From NCBI GenBank assembly GCA_003242205.1, contig QGUR01000071.1, positions 1 to 16,672 of the forward strand: 16,672 nt of DNA. The letters run 5' to 3'. This stretch comes from Chloroflexota bacterium. GTDB taxonomy: Bacteria; Chloroflexota; Anaerolineae; Aggregatilineales; Phototrophicaceae. Positions 1-6,301 of the stretch are shown here, piece after piece. A program made the translations under genes and the position numbers. The notes beneath the pieces are model-generated. The model did no database searches. It had not been told where the DNA came from and saw only the letters and a list, made by a program, of their open reading frames with translations. The number at the start of each line of letters is the position of its first letter. Positions within the stretch are counted from its first letter, which is position 1.

Positions 1-59
1 TTTGGGGGCTTGGAAAATTGTAAAAGAGACCGCTCTACAACAGCGGGCCGAACCATGAA

Positions 60-560
60 TTGATCTTTGGTGATCGCGAAAAACACTGGCATCGCCAGTT
101 GCTGCCGCCGGTTTCGATTCTGTTCGATTTCGGCGCGGTTTATGAAGGCTTCTGCTATGACTACGGCCGCACCGTGTGCTTTGGCGAGCCGCAGGGCGAT
201 CAGCAGCGCGTTTACGATCTGGTGATGGCGGCGCAGGCAGCGGGAGTAGCCGCGCTCAAGGCGGGTGAAGCGACCACCGAGCAGGTCGACGCGGTCGCCC
301 GGCAGGTGATCGAGGAGGCCGGATATGGCAGCGCCTTCCGTCACCGTCTGGGGCATGGCATTGGACGCGATGTCCACGAACCGCCGTTCCTGACGCGCGG
401 TGACCAGACGCCGCTGCGCGAGGGTATGTTGTTCACGATTGAGCCGAGCATTCTCCAGTTCGGCGGGTTCTCCGCCCGCGTGGAAGATGTGGTGGTGGCC
501 CGGCCCGGCGGCGGCGAAAAACTGACAAACGGCTTCCAGCAGTTGATCGTCATCGACTAA
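60..560 (+). CDS. M24 family metallopeptidase (Xaa-Pro aminopeptidase-like), C-terminal part
   Basis: This is the catalytic 'pita-bread' half of an M24 peptidase (creatinase, prolidase and methionine aminopeptidase superfamily), which would cleave N-terminal or X-Pro peptide bonds using two metal ions. All five metal ligands are visible, counting from the TTG at 60: D23 in LFDFGAVY, D34 in CYDYGRT, H99 in RLGHGIG, E128 in FTIEPS and E142 in ARVEDVV. The second conserved histidine, H106 in VHEPP, is also present. Family-like sequence (YNSGPNHE) continues upstream of the TTG to about position 24, where an in-frame TAA at 21-23 stops it. A full-length enzyme would have 150-250 more N-terminal residues, so this is a fragment: a window or contig edge, an assembly error, or a decayed gene. 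No SD supports the TTG start. The domain assignment is firm; the exact substrate is not determinable. Confidence 0.8.
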   Translation: MIFGDREKHWHRQLLPPVSILFDFGAVYEGFCYDYGRTVCFGEPQGDQQRVYDLVMAAQAAGVAALKAGEATTEQVDAVARQVIEEAGYGSAFRHRLGHGIGRDVHEPPFLTRGDQTPLREGMLFTIEPSILQFGGFSARVEDVVVARPGGGEKLTNGFQQLIVID

Positions 561-602
561 ACGCTGCGCTCATGCTCAAGGATTCGGCGCGGCGCTTGTG
601 CC

Positions 603-608
603 TATAAT
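603..608 (+). promoter_or_regulatory. Candidate -10 box for the sensor kinase gene
   Basis: A perfect TATAAT lies 36 bases before the GTG start of the kinase, giving a leader of about 30 nt. No good -35 hexamer is found 16-18 bases upstream (around 579-586, gattcg), so the call rests on the -10 alone. Confidence 0.4.
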
Positions 609-644
609 GGATGCGAACCGCATTAGCGCCCTTGGATCTGGCCT

Positions 645-2666
645 GTGCCTTTTTTTCTGCTGGAAGTCTCCAAACAATTCGCCCTGCTTCTTGGGCTGCT
701 GTATCTGCAATCGCAGATCCTGCCCGGCCTGATGAGGCGTTTCCGGCGCGGGCCAACGTTCTTTCATGCCATGCTCTTCAGCCTGACCGGGCTGATGAGC
801 ATGGTCATCGCCGATCCGATCATGCCGGGCCACTATATGGACGAGCGCGCCGTGATTGTGGCCGTCGCCGGGGCGTGGGCCGGCCCCATTCCGGCCTTCA
901 GCGCCGCGCTCACCGTTTCGCTGGTGCGGCTTGTGTTGATAACGACCGCCAGCGGGCCGGGCAACACCATCGCCTCGGCAATGGCTGCCGCAGCGCTTGG
1001 CAGCGCTTACTATCTGCTGCGCCAGCGCGGCTTCGTGCACTATGACTGGCGCTCGCTTGTGGCGCTTGGGCTGGTGCTGGCGCTGGCGAAAATCGCCATC
1101 GTCGCGCTGTCGCCCGGCCCATACTGGCTGGAACTGCTGGTTCTGGCGCTGATCTTCGTTCCGGTTTTGTATGCCTTCAGCATCTGGGGGCTTGTCCGGC
1201 TACTCGCGTATGAGCAGCGCAAGCTGGAAGCCGGGGCGGCGCTGCGAGAACACGAGCGCCAGTTCTCAACCGTCATTGCGGCTACGCCGGTCCCGCTGGT
1301 CATCAGTCGTATCGCCGATGGCGTGTGCGTTTACGTCAATGAACCGGCGGCCCGCGCGGTAGGCGCGACCGCCGATGTCCTGCTGGGGCGAACGGTCGCC
1401 GATTTCTACTACGACCCCGATGATCGTGTATCCGTCATCGACGAGCTGGCGCGCATGGGCTATGTCCAGAACCGCGAGATACGCATTCGCCGGGTGAATG
1501 GCCAGATCAACTGGATTCTGCTGTCGTTGCGCCCGATACGCTTTCGCGGTGAGCGCTGCCATCTGATCGTGTTTCAGGATCTGAGCGAGCAGAAGGCTGC
1601 TGAAGAGGCGCTCAGGTTCAGCGAGAATCGCTTCCGGTTGTTTTCAGAAGCTACCAATGAAGGCGTCTTTCTAAGCGAGGGTGGCGTCATTTGCGACGCC
1701 AATCAAACGGCTGCGCGCCTGTTTGGTTACGAGCTGGACGCGTTCATCGGCCAGCATGTTGATGACCTGCTGGTGATGAGCCAGACAGAAACCGAACCCG
1801 CGCCGGGCAACGGGCGCTCCGAGGCCGGTGACTGGATGGGCAGGCGCAGCGACGGCACGCTCTTTTACGCCGAAGTCCAGACGCGCCCGATAGAGCGCGC
1901 TGGCGTCGCGCTGAGCCTGACGACAATCCGCGACCTGACCGAACACCGTCAGGCAGAGGCGCAACGGCTGGCGCTGGCGCTGGAGCAGGAAAAAGTCCGT
2001 ACGCTACGCAGCTTTCTGCGCGCTGTTTCGCATGACCTGCGTACGCCGCTCTCGGTCATCAATACAAGTCTGTATCTGGCCCGGAAAACACGCGACGCTG
2101 CCGGACGCGACCGCCATCTCGCCAAGGCGGAGCACCAGATCAACATTCTCGCCAGAATGCTGGACGACTTACAGACCATTACCCGGCTTGAACATGTCTC
2201 TTCCCTGCCCGTCGAACGCGCCGACCTGAATGCGTTTATCGAACAGTTGGTACAGCAGACAAACCTGCGGCTGGCAGGGCACAACGTTCGTTTGGTGACT
2301 GACCTGTCGCCCGGTTTGCCGCCGGTTGCCATCAACGCGCCGGAGCTGGCTCACGCCCTGTCGACCATCATTGCGAACGCCTGTGATGATCGAACGGATA
2401 GGGTGATCTGTATTAGCAGCCGTCCGAATGGCAATGGCGTGTTCATCGAAATCACCGACGCCACAATCACTATTGACCAGCACATCCTGCCGCACTTGTT
2501 CGAGCCGTTCTACAAGGCGGATGCCGCAAGGACGGACACGGACAAGGGGCCGGGCCTGAGCCTTGCGATTGCCAGACGCATCCTCGAACTGCACCATGGC
2601 GAGATTTGCGTTGAAAGCGCGCCCGAAACCGGCAGCACCTTTCGCATCAGCCTGCCATACGCCTAA
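645..2666 (+). CDS. Orphan sensor histidine kinase: LytS-type 5TM, two PAS domains, HisKA, HATPase
   Basis: A 673-residue membrane sensor kinase that should phosphorylate a response regulator. Residues 1-190 hold five or six hydrophobic helices resembling the 5TMR-LYT domain (DERAVIVAVAGAWAGP, then SLVRL). Two PAS domains follow (about 201-325 and 326-440). The HisKA helix pair has an intact H box, SHDLRTPL, with the phospho-acceptor at H463. The ATPase domain keeps N-box residues (IIANA), an F box (LFEPFYKAD) and G2 (GPGLSL, about 635-640). Its G1 box is D605-ATIT instead of DxGxG, so both glycines are lost. The GTG at 645 is the only start after an in-frame TAG at 624-626, and its SD is weak. 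No response regulator lies in the window, so the partner is unknown. The next gene is 143 bases downstream. The family call is firm; kinase competence is uncertain. Confidence 0.9.
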   Translation: MPFFLLEVSKQFALLLGLLYLQSQILPGLMRRFRRGPTFFHAMLFSLTGLMSMVIADPIMPGHYMDERAVIVAVAGAWAGPIPAFSAALTVSLVRLVLITTASGPGNTIASAMAAAALGSAYYLLRQRGFVHYDWRSLVALGLVLALAKIAIVALSPGPYWLELLVLALIFVPVLYAFSIWGLVRLLAYEQRKLEAGAALREHERQFSTVIAATPVPLVISRIADGVCVYVNEPAARAVGATADVLLGRTVADFYYDPDDRVSVIDELARMGYVQNREIRIRRVNGQINWILLSLRPIRFRGERCHLIVFQDLSEQKAAEEALRFSENRFRLFSEATNEGVFLSEGGVICDANQTAARLFGYELDAFIGQHVDDLLVMSQTETEPAPGNGRSEAGDWMGRRSDGTLFYAEVQTRPIERAGVALSLTTIRDLTEHRQAEAQRLALALEQEKVRTLRSFLRAVSHDLRTPLSVINTSLYLARKTRDAAGRDRHLAKAEHQINILARMLDDLQTITRLEHVSSLPVERADLNAFIEQLVQQTNLRLAGHNVRLVTDLSPGLPPVAINAPELAHALSTIIANACDDRTDRVICISSRPNGNGVFIEITDATITIDQHILPHLFEPFYKADAARTDTDKGPGLSLAIARRILELHHGEICVESAPETGSTFRISLPYA

Positions 2667-2729
2667 CACTAGCCTAGCTATACCGGGCTGCATGGCGCTG
2701 AATTGGACAGCGCGCGATTTTAGCCTTGC

Positions 2730-2738
2730 TGGTACGAT
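2730..2738 (+). promoter_or_regulatory. Candidate extended -10 for the phzF-AIM24 operon
   Basis: TGgTACGAT matches the extended -10 form TGnTAnnnT about 72 bases before the ATG at 2810. There is no -35 hexamer at 2710-2715, as often seen with extended -10 promoters. It lies in the gap after the kinase gene. Confidence 0.3.
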
Positions 2739-2809
2739 GGAACTGCGCCATCGGCCATGCGCTGACCGTCATCCTTAAGCGGCGCAGGCTGGCAACAGAA
2801 AGGACTGGG

Positions 2810-3721
2810 ATGCGCGAACTTCACTATCATCTGGTGGATGTTTTCACAAACGAACGTTTTGGCGGCAACCAGCTTGCGGTCTTCGCCGATGGCCGGAATC
2901 TGACGGATGCGACGATGCAGGCGATTGCTCGCGAACTGAACCTGTCGGAAACGACCTTCGTGCTGCCGCCCGACGATCCCACGTGCGACTATCGCGTCCG
3001 TATTTTCACGCCGGCGCGCGAGTTGCCTATGGCGGGCCACCCAACCGTCGGCACGGCCTTTGTGCTGGCGTCGGAACACCTGCGCGGCGGGACAGAAGAT
3101 ACGGTCGCTTGGCGGTTTCAGGAAGGCGTTGGCCCGATCGGCGTCACGGTCACGCTGCGCGACGGGCAGCCAGACATGATCTGGATGCGCCAGCCACCGC
3201 CAACATTCGGCCCCGTTGACGAGGATCGGGCTGCCATCGCGCAGATGCTAACGCTGAGCGAGGATGACCTCGATCCGGGCTACCCGGTACAGGAAGTCTC
3301 GACCGGCGTGCCGTTTACCTTCATCCCGCTGCGTGGACTCGACGCTGCCCGGCGCGCGCGCGTTCGGATGGATATCTGGGAACGCCATATGGGCGACCGG
3401 CGTGAAAACGGGTTATTCGTCTTCACGCGCGAAACCGAGCGCGCTGGCTCGACCGTTCACGGACGCATGTTTGCGCCGGCGTTTGGCATTCCTGAAGACC
3501 CGGCAACGGGCGCAGCCTGTGGCCCACTTGGCTGCTATCTCGTTTATTATGGTATTGCCACCGGGCGACCGGCGCGTATCGTCTGCGAGCAGGGCATCGA
3601 GATGGGCCGCCCAAGCCTGATTCACATCGAGGTCGAACGCGAAGCCGATCAGTTTACCCGCGTGGCGATTGGCGGTCAGTGCGTACGTGTCGGCCATGGA
3701 ACGCTGTTCGTCGACGACTGA
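2810..3721 (+). CDS. PhzF family isomerase/epimerase-like protein
   Basis: A 303-residue protein of the PhzF/YddE family, which has two diaminopimelate-epimerase-like halves and catalyses proton-shift isomerisations. Known substrates vary, and phenazine synthesis is only one case. Visible family marks are VDVFTNERFGGNQLAVF (9-25), the catalytic glutamate E47 in NLSETTFV, AGHPTVGTAF (75-84) and EDPATGAACGPLG (229-241). The length is normal. The ATG at 2810 is chosen because AAAGGA lies at about 2798-2804 and homology begins at residue 2; a longer reading from 2726 adds 28 unrelated residues. No other phenazine genes are present, so a phenazine role is unlikely. It leads an apparent operon: the AIM24 gene starts 44 bases later with a strong SD. 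The family is certain; the substrate is unknown. Confidence 0.9.
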   Translation: MRELHYHLVDVFTNERFGGNQLAVFADGRNLTDATMQAIARELNLSETTFVLPPDDPTCDYRVRIFTPARELPMAGHPTVGTAFVLASEHLRGGTEDTVAWRFQEGVGPIGVTVTLRDGQPDMIWMRQPPPTFGPVDEDRAAIAQMLTLSEDDLDPGYPVQEVSTGVPFTFIPLRGLDAARRARVRMDIWERHMGDRRENGLFVFTRETERAGSTVHGRMFAPAFGIPEDPATGAACGPLGCYLVYYGIATGRPARIVCEQGIEMGRPSLIHIEVEREADQFTRVAIGGQCVRVGHGTLFVDD

Positions 3722-3765
3722 CGCCAGCGCCCGATAGACACCAACGTCATCGAAGGAGGAGCGCC

Positions 3766-4443
3766 ATGCGAATTGAACTGAAACACCAGCCCGCGTTTGC
3801 CCTTGCAGTCGTTCACCTTGATCCGCGCGAAGGGATCAGGGTCGAACCGGGCGCAATGGTCAGTTACAGTGACGGTGTCGCCATCGAAACAAAAGCCGAA
3901 GGTGGCCTGCTCGGCGGCCTGAAGCGTATGGTCGGCGGGGAGAGCTTCTTCCAGAACGTTTATCACGCAGACGATCAGGGCGGCGAAATCACGCTTGCGC
4001 CCACGCTGCCCGGCGATCTCGTCGTGCTGGAACTCGGCAACGAGCCTTTACTGTTGCAAAGCGGCGCATACGTCGCTTCCGAGATGGGCGTAACGCTGGA
4101 TACGCAATGGGGCGGCGCGCGCGGCTTTTTCGGCAGTGGCAGCCTGATCCTGCTGCGCGTATCCGGACAGGGGCGTGTGATCGCCTCGTGCTATGGCGCG
4201 ATTGAAGAACGCGTGCTGGGGCCGGGACAGCGCTACACGATTGACACCGGCCATATCGTCGCTTTTGAATCGTCGATTTCGTTTCAGGTGCGCCGCGTTG
4301 GCAACTGGAAATCGACTTTTCTGAGCGGCGAAGGGCTGGTCTGCGAGTTGACGGGGCCGGGGCGCGTGCTGCTGCAGACTCGTTCGGAAGAAGCCTTTCT
4401 GGGCTGGCTCATTCCCAAACTTCCCAGGCAGAAAAGTTCCTAG
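3766..4443 (+). CDS. AIM24 / TIGR00266 family protein
   Basis: A 225-residue beta-rich protein of the AIM24 (TIGR00266) family. The yeast AIM24 protein is mitochondrial and linked to inner-membrane organisation; bacterial members lack a defined biochemical role. Family marks are GGESFFQNVY (57-66), LPGDLVVLEL (81-90), the repeated glycine-rich strands around 95-130, TGHIVAFESS (161-170) and TGPGRVLLQTRS (196-207). No signal peptide or transmembrane helix is visible, so it is probably cytosolic or membrane-peripheral. The ATG at 3766 follows AAGGAGG at 3753-3759 at good spacing; the in-frame extension from 3679 overlaps phzF and is rejected. A membrane-anchored small protein begins 9 bases after its stop, suggesting co-translation. 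Confidence 0.9.
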   Translation: MRIELKHQPAFALAVVHLDPREGIRVEPGAMVSYSDGVAIETKAEGGLLGGLKRMVGGESFFQNVYHADDQGGEITLAPTLPGDLVVLELGNEPLLLQSGAYVASEMGVTLDTQWGGARGFFGSGSLILLRVSGQGRVIASCYGAIEERVLGPGQRYTIDTGHIVAFESSISFQVRRVGNWKSTFLSGEGLVCELTGPGRVLLQTRSEEAFLGWLIPKLPRQKSS

Positions 4444-4452
4444 GGCGGCTGC

Positions 4453-4896
4453 TTGGAAGATCTCATCCCGCTCGCCTTTTTCGTCCTGCTCGCCTTTCTT
4501 GGCGCGATCGCTCTTGCCCGCTATCTGGCGGACGAGCGGCGTCGACGGCGTGTAACGACGCGCCAGATTCAGCGCGACGCGACAGGCAGTGTGACGGCGA
4601 TTGGCGGGCGGGAGCGGCCCGAAGAGCGTTTCCGCGGCGCAGGGCCGGAAAGCACCCGGCCCATTCGCCTGACGAGGGGCACATACTGGCTACAATACCG
4701 GTTTGCGGCGGGCGTCCTCACCAGCGTGACGCTCGTGCGTCTGGCCGATGGGCACGATCTGGTGCTCATGATCAAATCTGGCGACGGGCAGATGAGCATC
4801 GACATCGACGAAACCGGCGATTACCTGTTCCGCGTCGAACCCGCCGACGGCCGGGCGGCGTGGGCGTTTTCGCTGACGCGCGTGGGGTGGGAATGA
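4453..4896 (+). CDS. Small membrane-anchored protein of unknown function
   Basis: A 147-residue protein I do not recognise. Residues 4-24 form one hydrophobic helix (LIPLAFFVLLAFLGAIALAR), followed by an arginine-rich stop-transfer segment (DERRRRR) and a linker to about residue 65. The rest (about 70-145) alternates hydrophobic residues in a pattern typical of a compact beta-sandwich, with GTYWLQY, GHDLVLMI and TGDYLFRVEP as strand-like stretches. The arginines after the helix suggest an N-out orientation with the globular part in the cytosol. The TTG at 4453 is 9 bases after the AIM24 stop, so translation may be coupled to that gene; no better start exists. It converges with the SUMF1-fold gene, leaving only 9 bases between the two stop codons. 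Confidence 0.65.
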   Translation: MEDLIPLAFFVLLAFLGAIALARYLADERRRRRVTTRQIQRDATGSVTAIGGRERPEERFRGAGPESTRPIRLTRGTYWLQYRFAAGVLTSVTLVRLADGHDLVLMIKSGDGQMSIDIDETGDYLFRVEPADGRAAWAFSLTRVGWE

Positions 4897-4905
4897 AGGG
4901 CTTGC

Positions 4906-5685
4906 CTACAACTCGTATACAGGCGTGTCGTCGTCGCTCTCGCTGCGCGCGAGGCGAAAGCCGATGTTACTGGCGCGCGAGCCGGGCAGGTAGCGTGCGC
5001 GATTGGCAGGGTTGGCCTGCTCTATCGGATCGTACCAGGAGCCGCCGCGAATGACGCGGGCATAGCTCCCGCTCAGGTTTTCGCGGCCATCTTCGACGGT
5101 ATAGGGGTACAGGTAATCGCGTGATTCGTAATTGCGCCCCCAGCGCGTGCTGCACCATTCCCACACGTTGCCGCACATGTCCCACGCTCCGCACCACGAG
5201 ACGTTACCGGCTTCCGTGACCGGCCACGGATGACCGATGCGGCGTTCGACGGTGTTGTAATTGCGCGGGCGCGGCGCGATACGATCCTGCCCCAGCGCCG
5301 CCACTTCCCATTCGGCCTCCGTCGGCAGCCGCCATGCCAGCCCTGTCTCTCGCGCCAGCCAGCGGGTATAGGCATCGGCCTCGTACCATGTCACGCCGAC
5401 TACCGGCTGGTCGGGCGCGTTAAAGTTCTCATCGTCCAGAAATGCGGGCCGCTCGTCCGTGCGCTCCCGCAGCCAGCGCCAGCCCATCTCGCTCCACAGG
5501 TCTTGCGTCGCGTAACCGCCGGCCTCGATAAACGGCAGAAACTGGGCATTGGTGACGGTCGTCTGGCCGATAGCAAATGCCGCGATCTGAACCGGGTGTT
5601 CTGGCCGGCTGTAGCCGATCGCATTGTCGCCGATCACGTATTCTCCTGCCGGGATCCGGCAAACCGCGATGTCGAAGTCGGTCAC
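4906..5685 (-). CDS. SUMF1/FGE-sulfatase-fold protein lacking the FGE catalytic cysteines
   Basis: A 259-residue protein made almost entirely of the formylglycine-generating-enzyme-sulfatase fold (a C-type-lectin relative). Marks in order: IPAGEYVIGD (11-20), TVTNAQFLPFI (43-53), PVVGVTWYEADAY (94-106), RLPTEAEWE (119-127), DMCGNVWEWC (159-168), RVIRGGSW (200-207) and NIGFRLAR (240-247). True FGE enzymes carry a catalytic CxxxxC pair in the last third; here that stretch (NPANRARYLPGSRASN) has no cysteine. The four cysteines are at 9, 155, 161 and 168. It is therefore probably a binding or structural member rather than a sulfatase activator. The GTG at 5685 has GAGG just upstream (GAGGAAAAGGC, then GTG); a longer reading would overlap acpS. 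It follows acpS by 17 bases, so the two are likely co-transcribed. Confidence 0.85.
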   Translation of the reverse strand: MTDFDIAVCRIPAGEYVIGDNAIGYSRPEHPVQIAAFAIGQTTVTNAQFLPFIEAGGYATQDLWSEMGWRWLRERTDERPAFLDDENFNAPDQPVVGVTWYEADAYTRWLARETGLAWRLPTEAEWEVAALGQDRIAPRPRNYNTVERRIGHPWPVTEAGNVSWCGAWDMCGNVWEWCSTRWGRNYESRDYLYPYTVEDGRENLSGSYARVIRGGSWYDPIEQANPANRARYLPGSRASNIGFRLARSESDDDTPVYEL

Positions 5686-5702
5686 GCCTTTTCCTCGCTT
5701 CG

Positions 5703-6065
5703 CTACAGCGCGACGACGACAGCCGCCGCGTAATCGCTGGTGTGCGTCAGGCTGATGTCCCACTGGGTCAGGCCAAGTTCCGCGGCGACGGTGGCTGCCG
5801 CGCCGTGCAGGAACAGGGTGGGGCGGTTCTGCGGGTTGTTACAGCGCACCTCGATCTCGCGCCAGCTTACGGGGCCAATCCCGGTTCCGAGCGCCTTGGC
5901 AACCGCCTCCTTGGCCGCCAGCCGCGCCGCCAGCCGGTGAGGCTGGTCTTCACAGTCTGCGCGCTCGCCCGGCGTGAAAAAGCGGTTGAGATAACGCTCG
6001 CCAAACCGGTTCAGCCCTTCGGCGACACGGCAGTTTTCGACCAGATCAATTCCACAACGCAGCAT
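5703..6065 (-). CDS. acpS: Holo-[acyl-carrier-protein] synthase
   Basis: A 120-residue AcpS that transfers 4'-phosphopantetheine from CoA to the serine of apo-acyl carrier protein, activating it for fatty-acid synthesis in the cytosol. The length is typical. Signatures are GIDLVENCR (5-13; D7 is the expected Mg ligand), RFFTPGE (28-34), RLAAKEAVAKALGTG (48-62; E53 is the second Mg ligand) and SLTHTSDYAAAVVV near the C-terminus. The ATG at 6065 has GAGG about 4 bases upstream, rather close. A minus-strand extended -10 lies 72 bases upstream (6137-6145). It shares a divergent promoter region with the TadA gene and heads a two-gene operon with the SUMF1-fold protein. No nnrD or other common acpS neighbour is present. 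Confidence 0.95.
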   Translation of the reverse strand: MLRCGIDLVENCRVAEGLNRFGERYLNRFFTPGERADCEDQPHRLAARLAAKEAVAKALGTGIGPVSWREIEVRCNNPQNRPTLFLHGAAATVAAELGLTQWDISLTHTSDYAAAVVVAL

Positions 6066-6136
6066 GCAACCTCATTTCTTCTGTATGGACCGCTGGCTTT
6101 CGGTCACTTCGGCATGAAGATGGTGGGACGCCCGCT

Positions 6137-6145
6137 ATTCTAGCA
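6137..6145 (-). promoter_or_regulatory. Candidate extended -10 for acpS operon
   Basis: Read on the minus strand, 6145 to 6137 is TGCTAGAAT, an extended -10 element. It would give a leader of about 65 nt before the acpS ATG. The -35 position (GGCGAC) is poor. Confidence 0.35.
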
Positions 6146-6183
6146 CCGGATCGTCCGCAGTCGCCTGTTCCATTGCGCCGGAC

Positions 6184-6205
6184 GAATTTCGTAAAATTCA
6201 CGAAA
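6184..6205. promoter_or_regulatory. Overlapping inverted repeats between acpS and tadA (operator-like)
   Basis: Two nested 6-bp inverted repeats occur in an AT-rich stretch: GAATTT-CGTA-AAATTC (6184-6199) and TTTCGT-AAAATTC-ACGAAA (6187-6205). They lie about 40-60 bases upstream of the tadA -10 and a similar distance from the acpS -10, a position suited to a dual regulator. No specific regulator is recognised; the AT-rich composition could create such repeats by chance. Confidence 0.3.
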
Positions 6206-6241
6206 ACTTGAGATTGCAACAAGATAAATCGAACATCTAAA

Positions 6242-6250
6242 TGCTATAGT
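6242..6250 (+). promoter_or_regulatory. Candidate extended -10 for the TadA/CpaF gene
   Basis: TGcTATAGT is a strong extended -10. Transcription would begin near 6257, at the first in-frame ATG, which would make that start leaderless; this favours the downstream ATG at 6302. The -35 position (AGATAA at 6222-6227) is weak. Confidence 0.45.
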
Positions 6251-6301
6251 GATGGGATGGGCGGAGTAGCCCATGGATATGATCGCTACAGGAACAGGCT
6301 A

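Noticed and set aside
3679..3765. Extended start for the AIM24 protein at 3679
   Set aside because: The extra residues overlap phzF in another frame and are arginine-rich; ATG 3766 has a near-perfect SD.
5686..5763. Extended start for the SUMF1-fold protein at 5763
   Set aside because: It would overlap the end of acpS by about 60 bases, and the added residues do not match the fold; GTG 5685 has GAGG.
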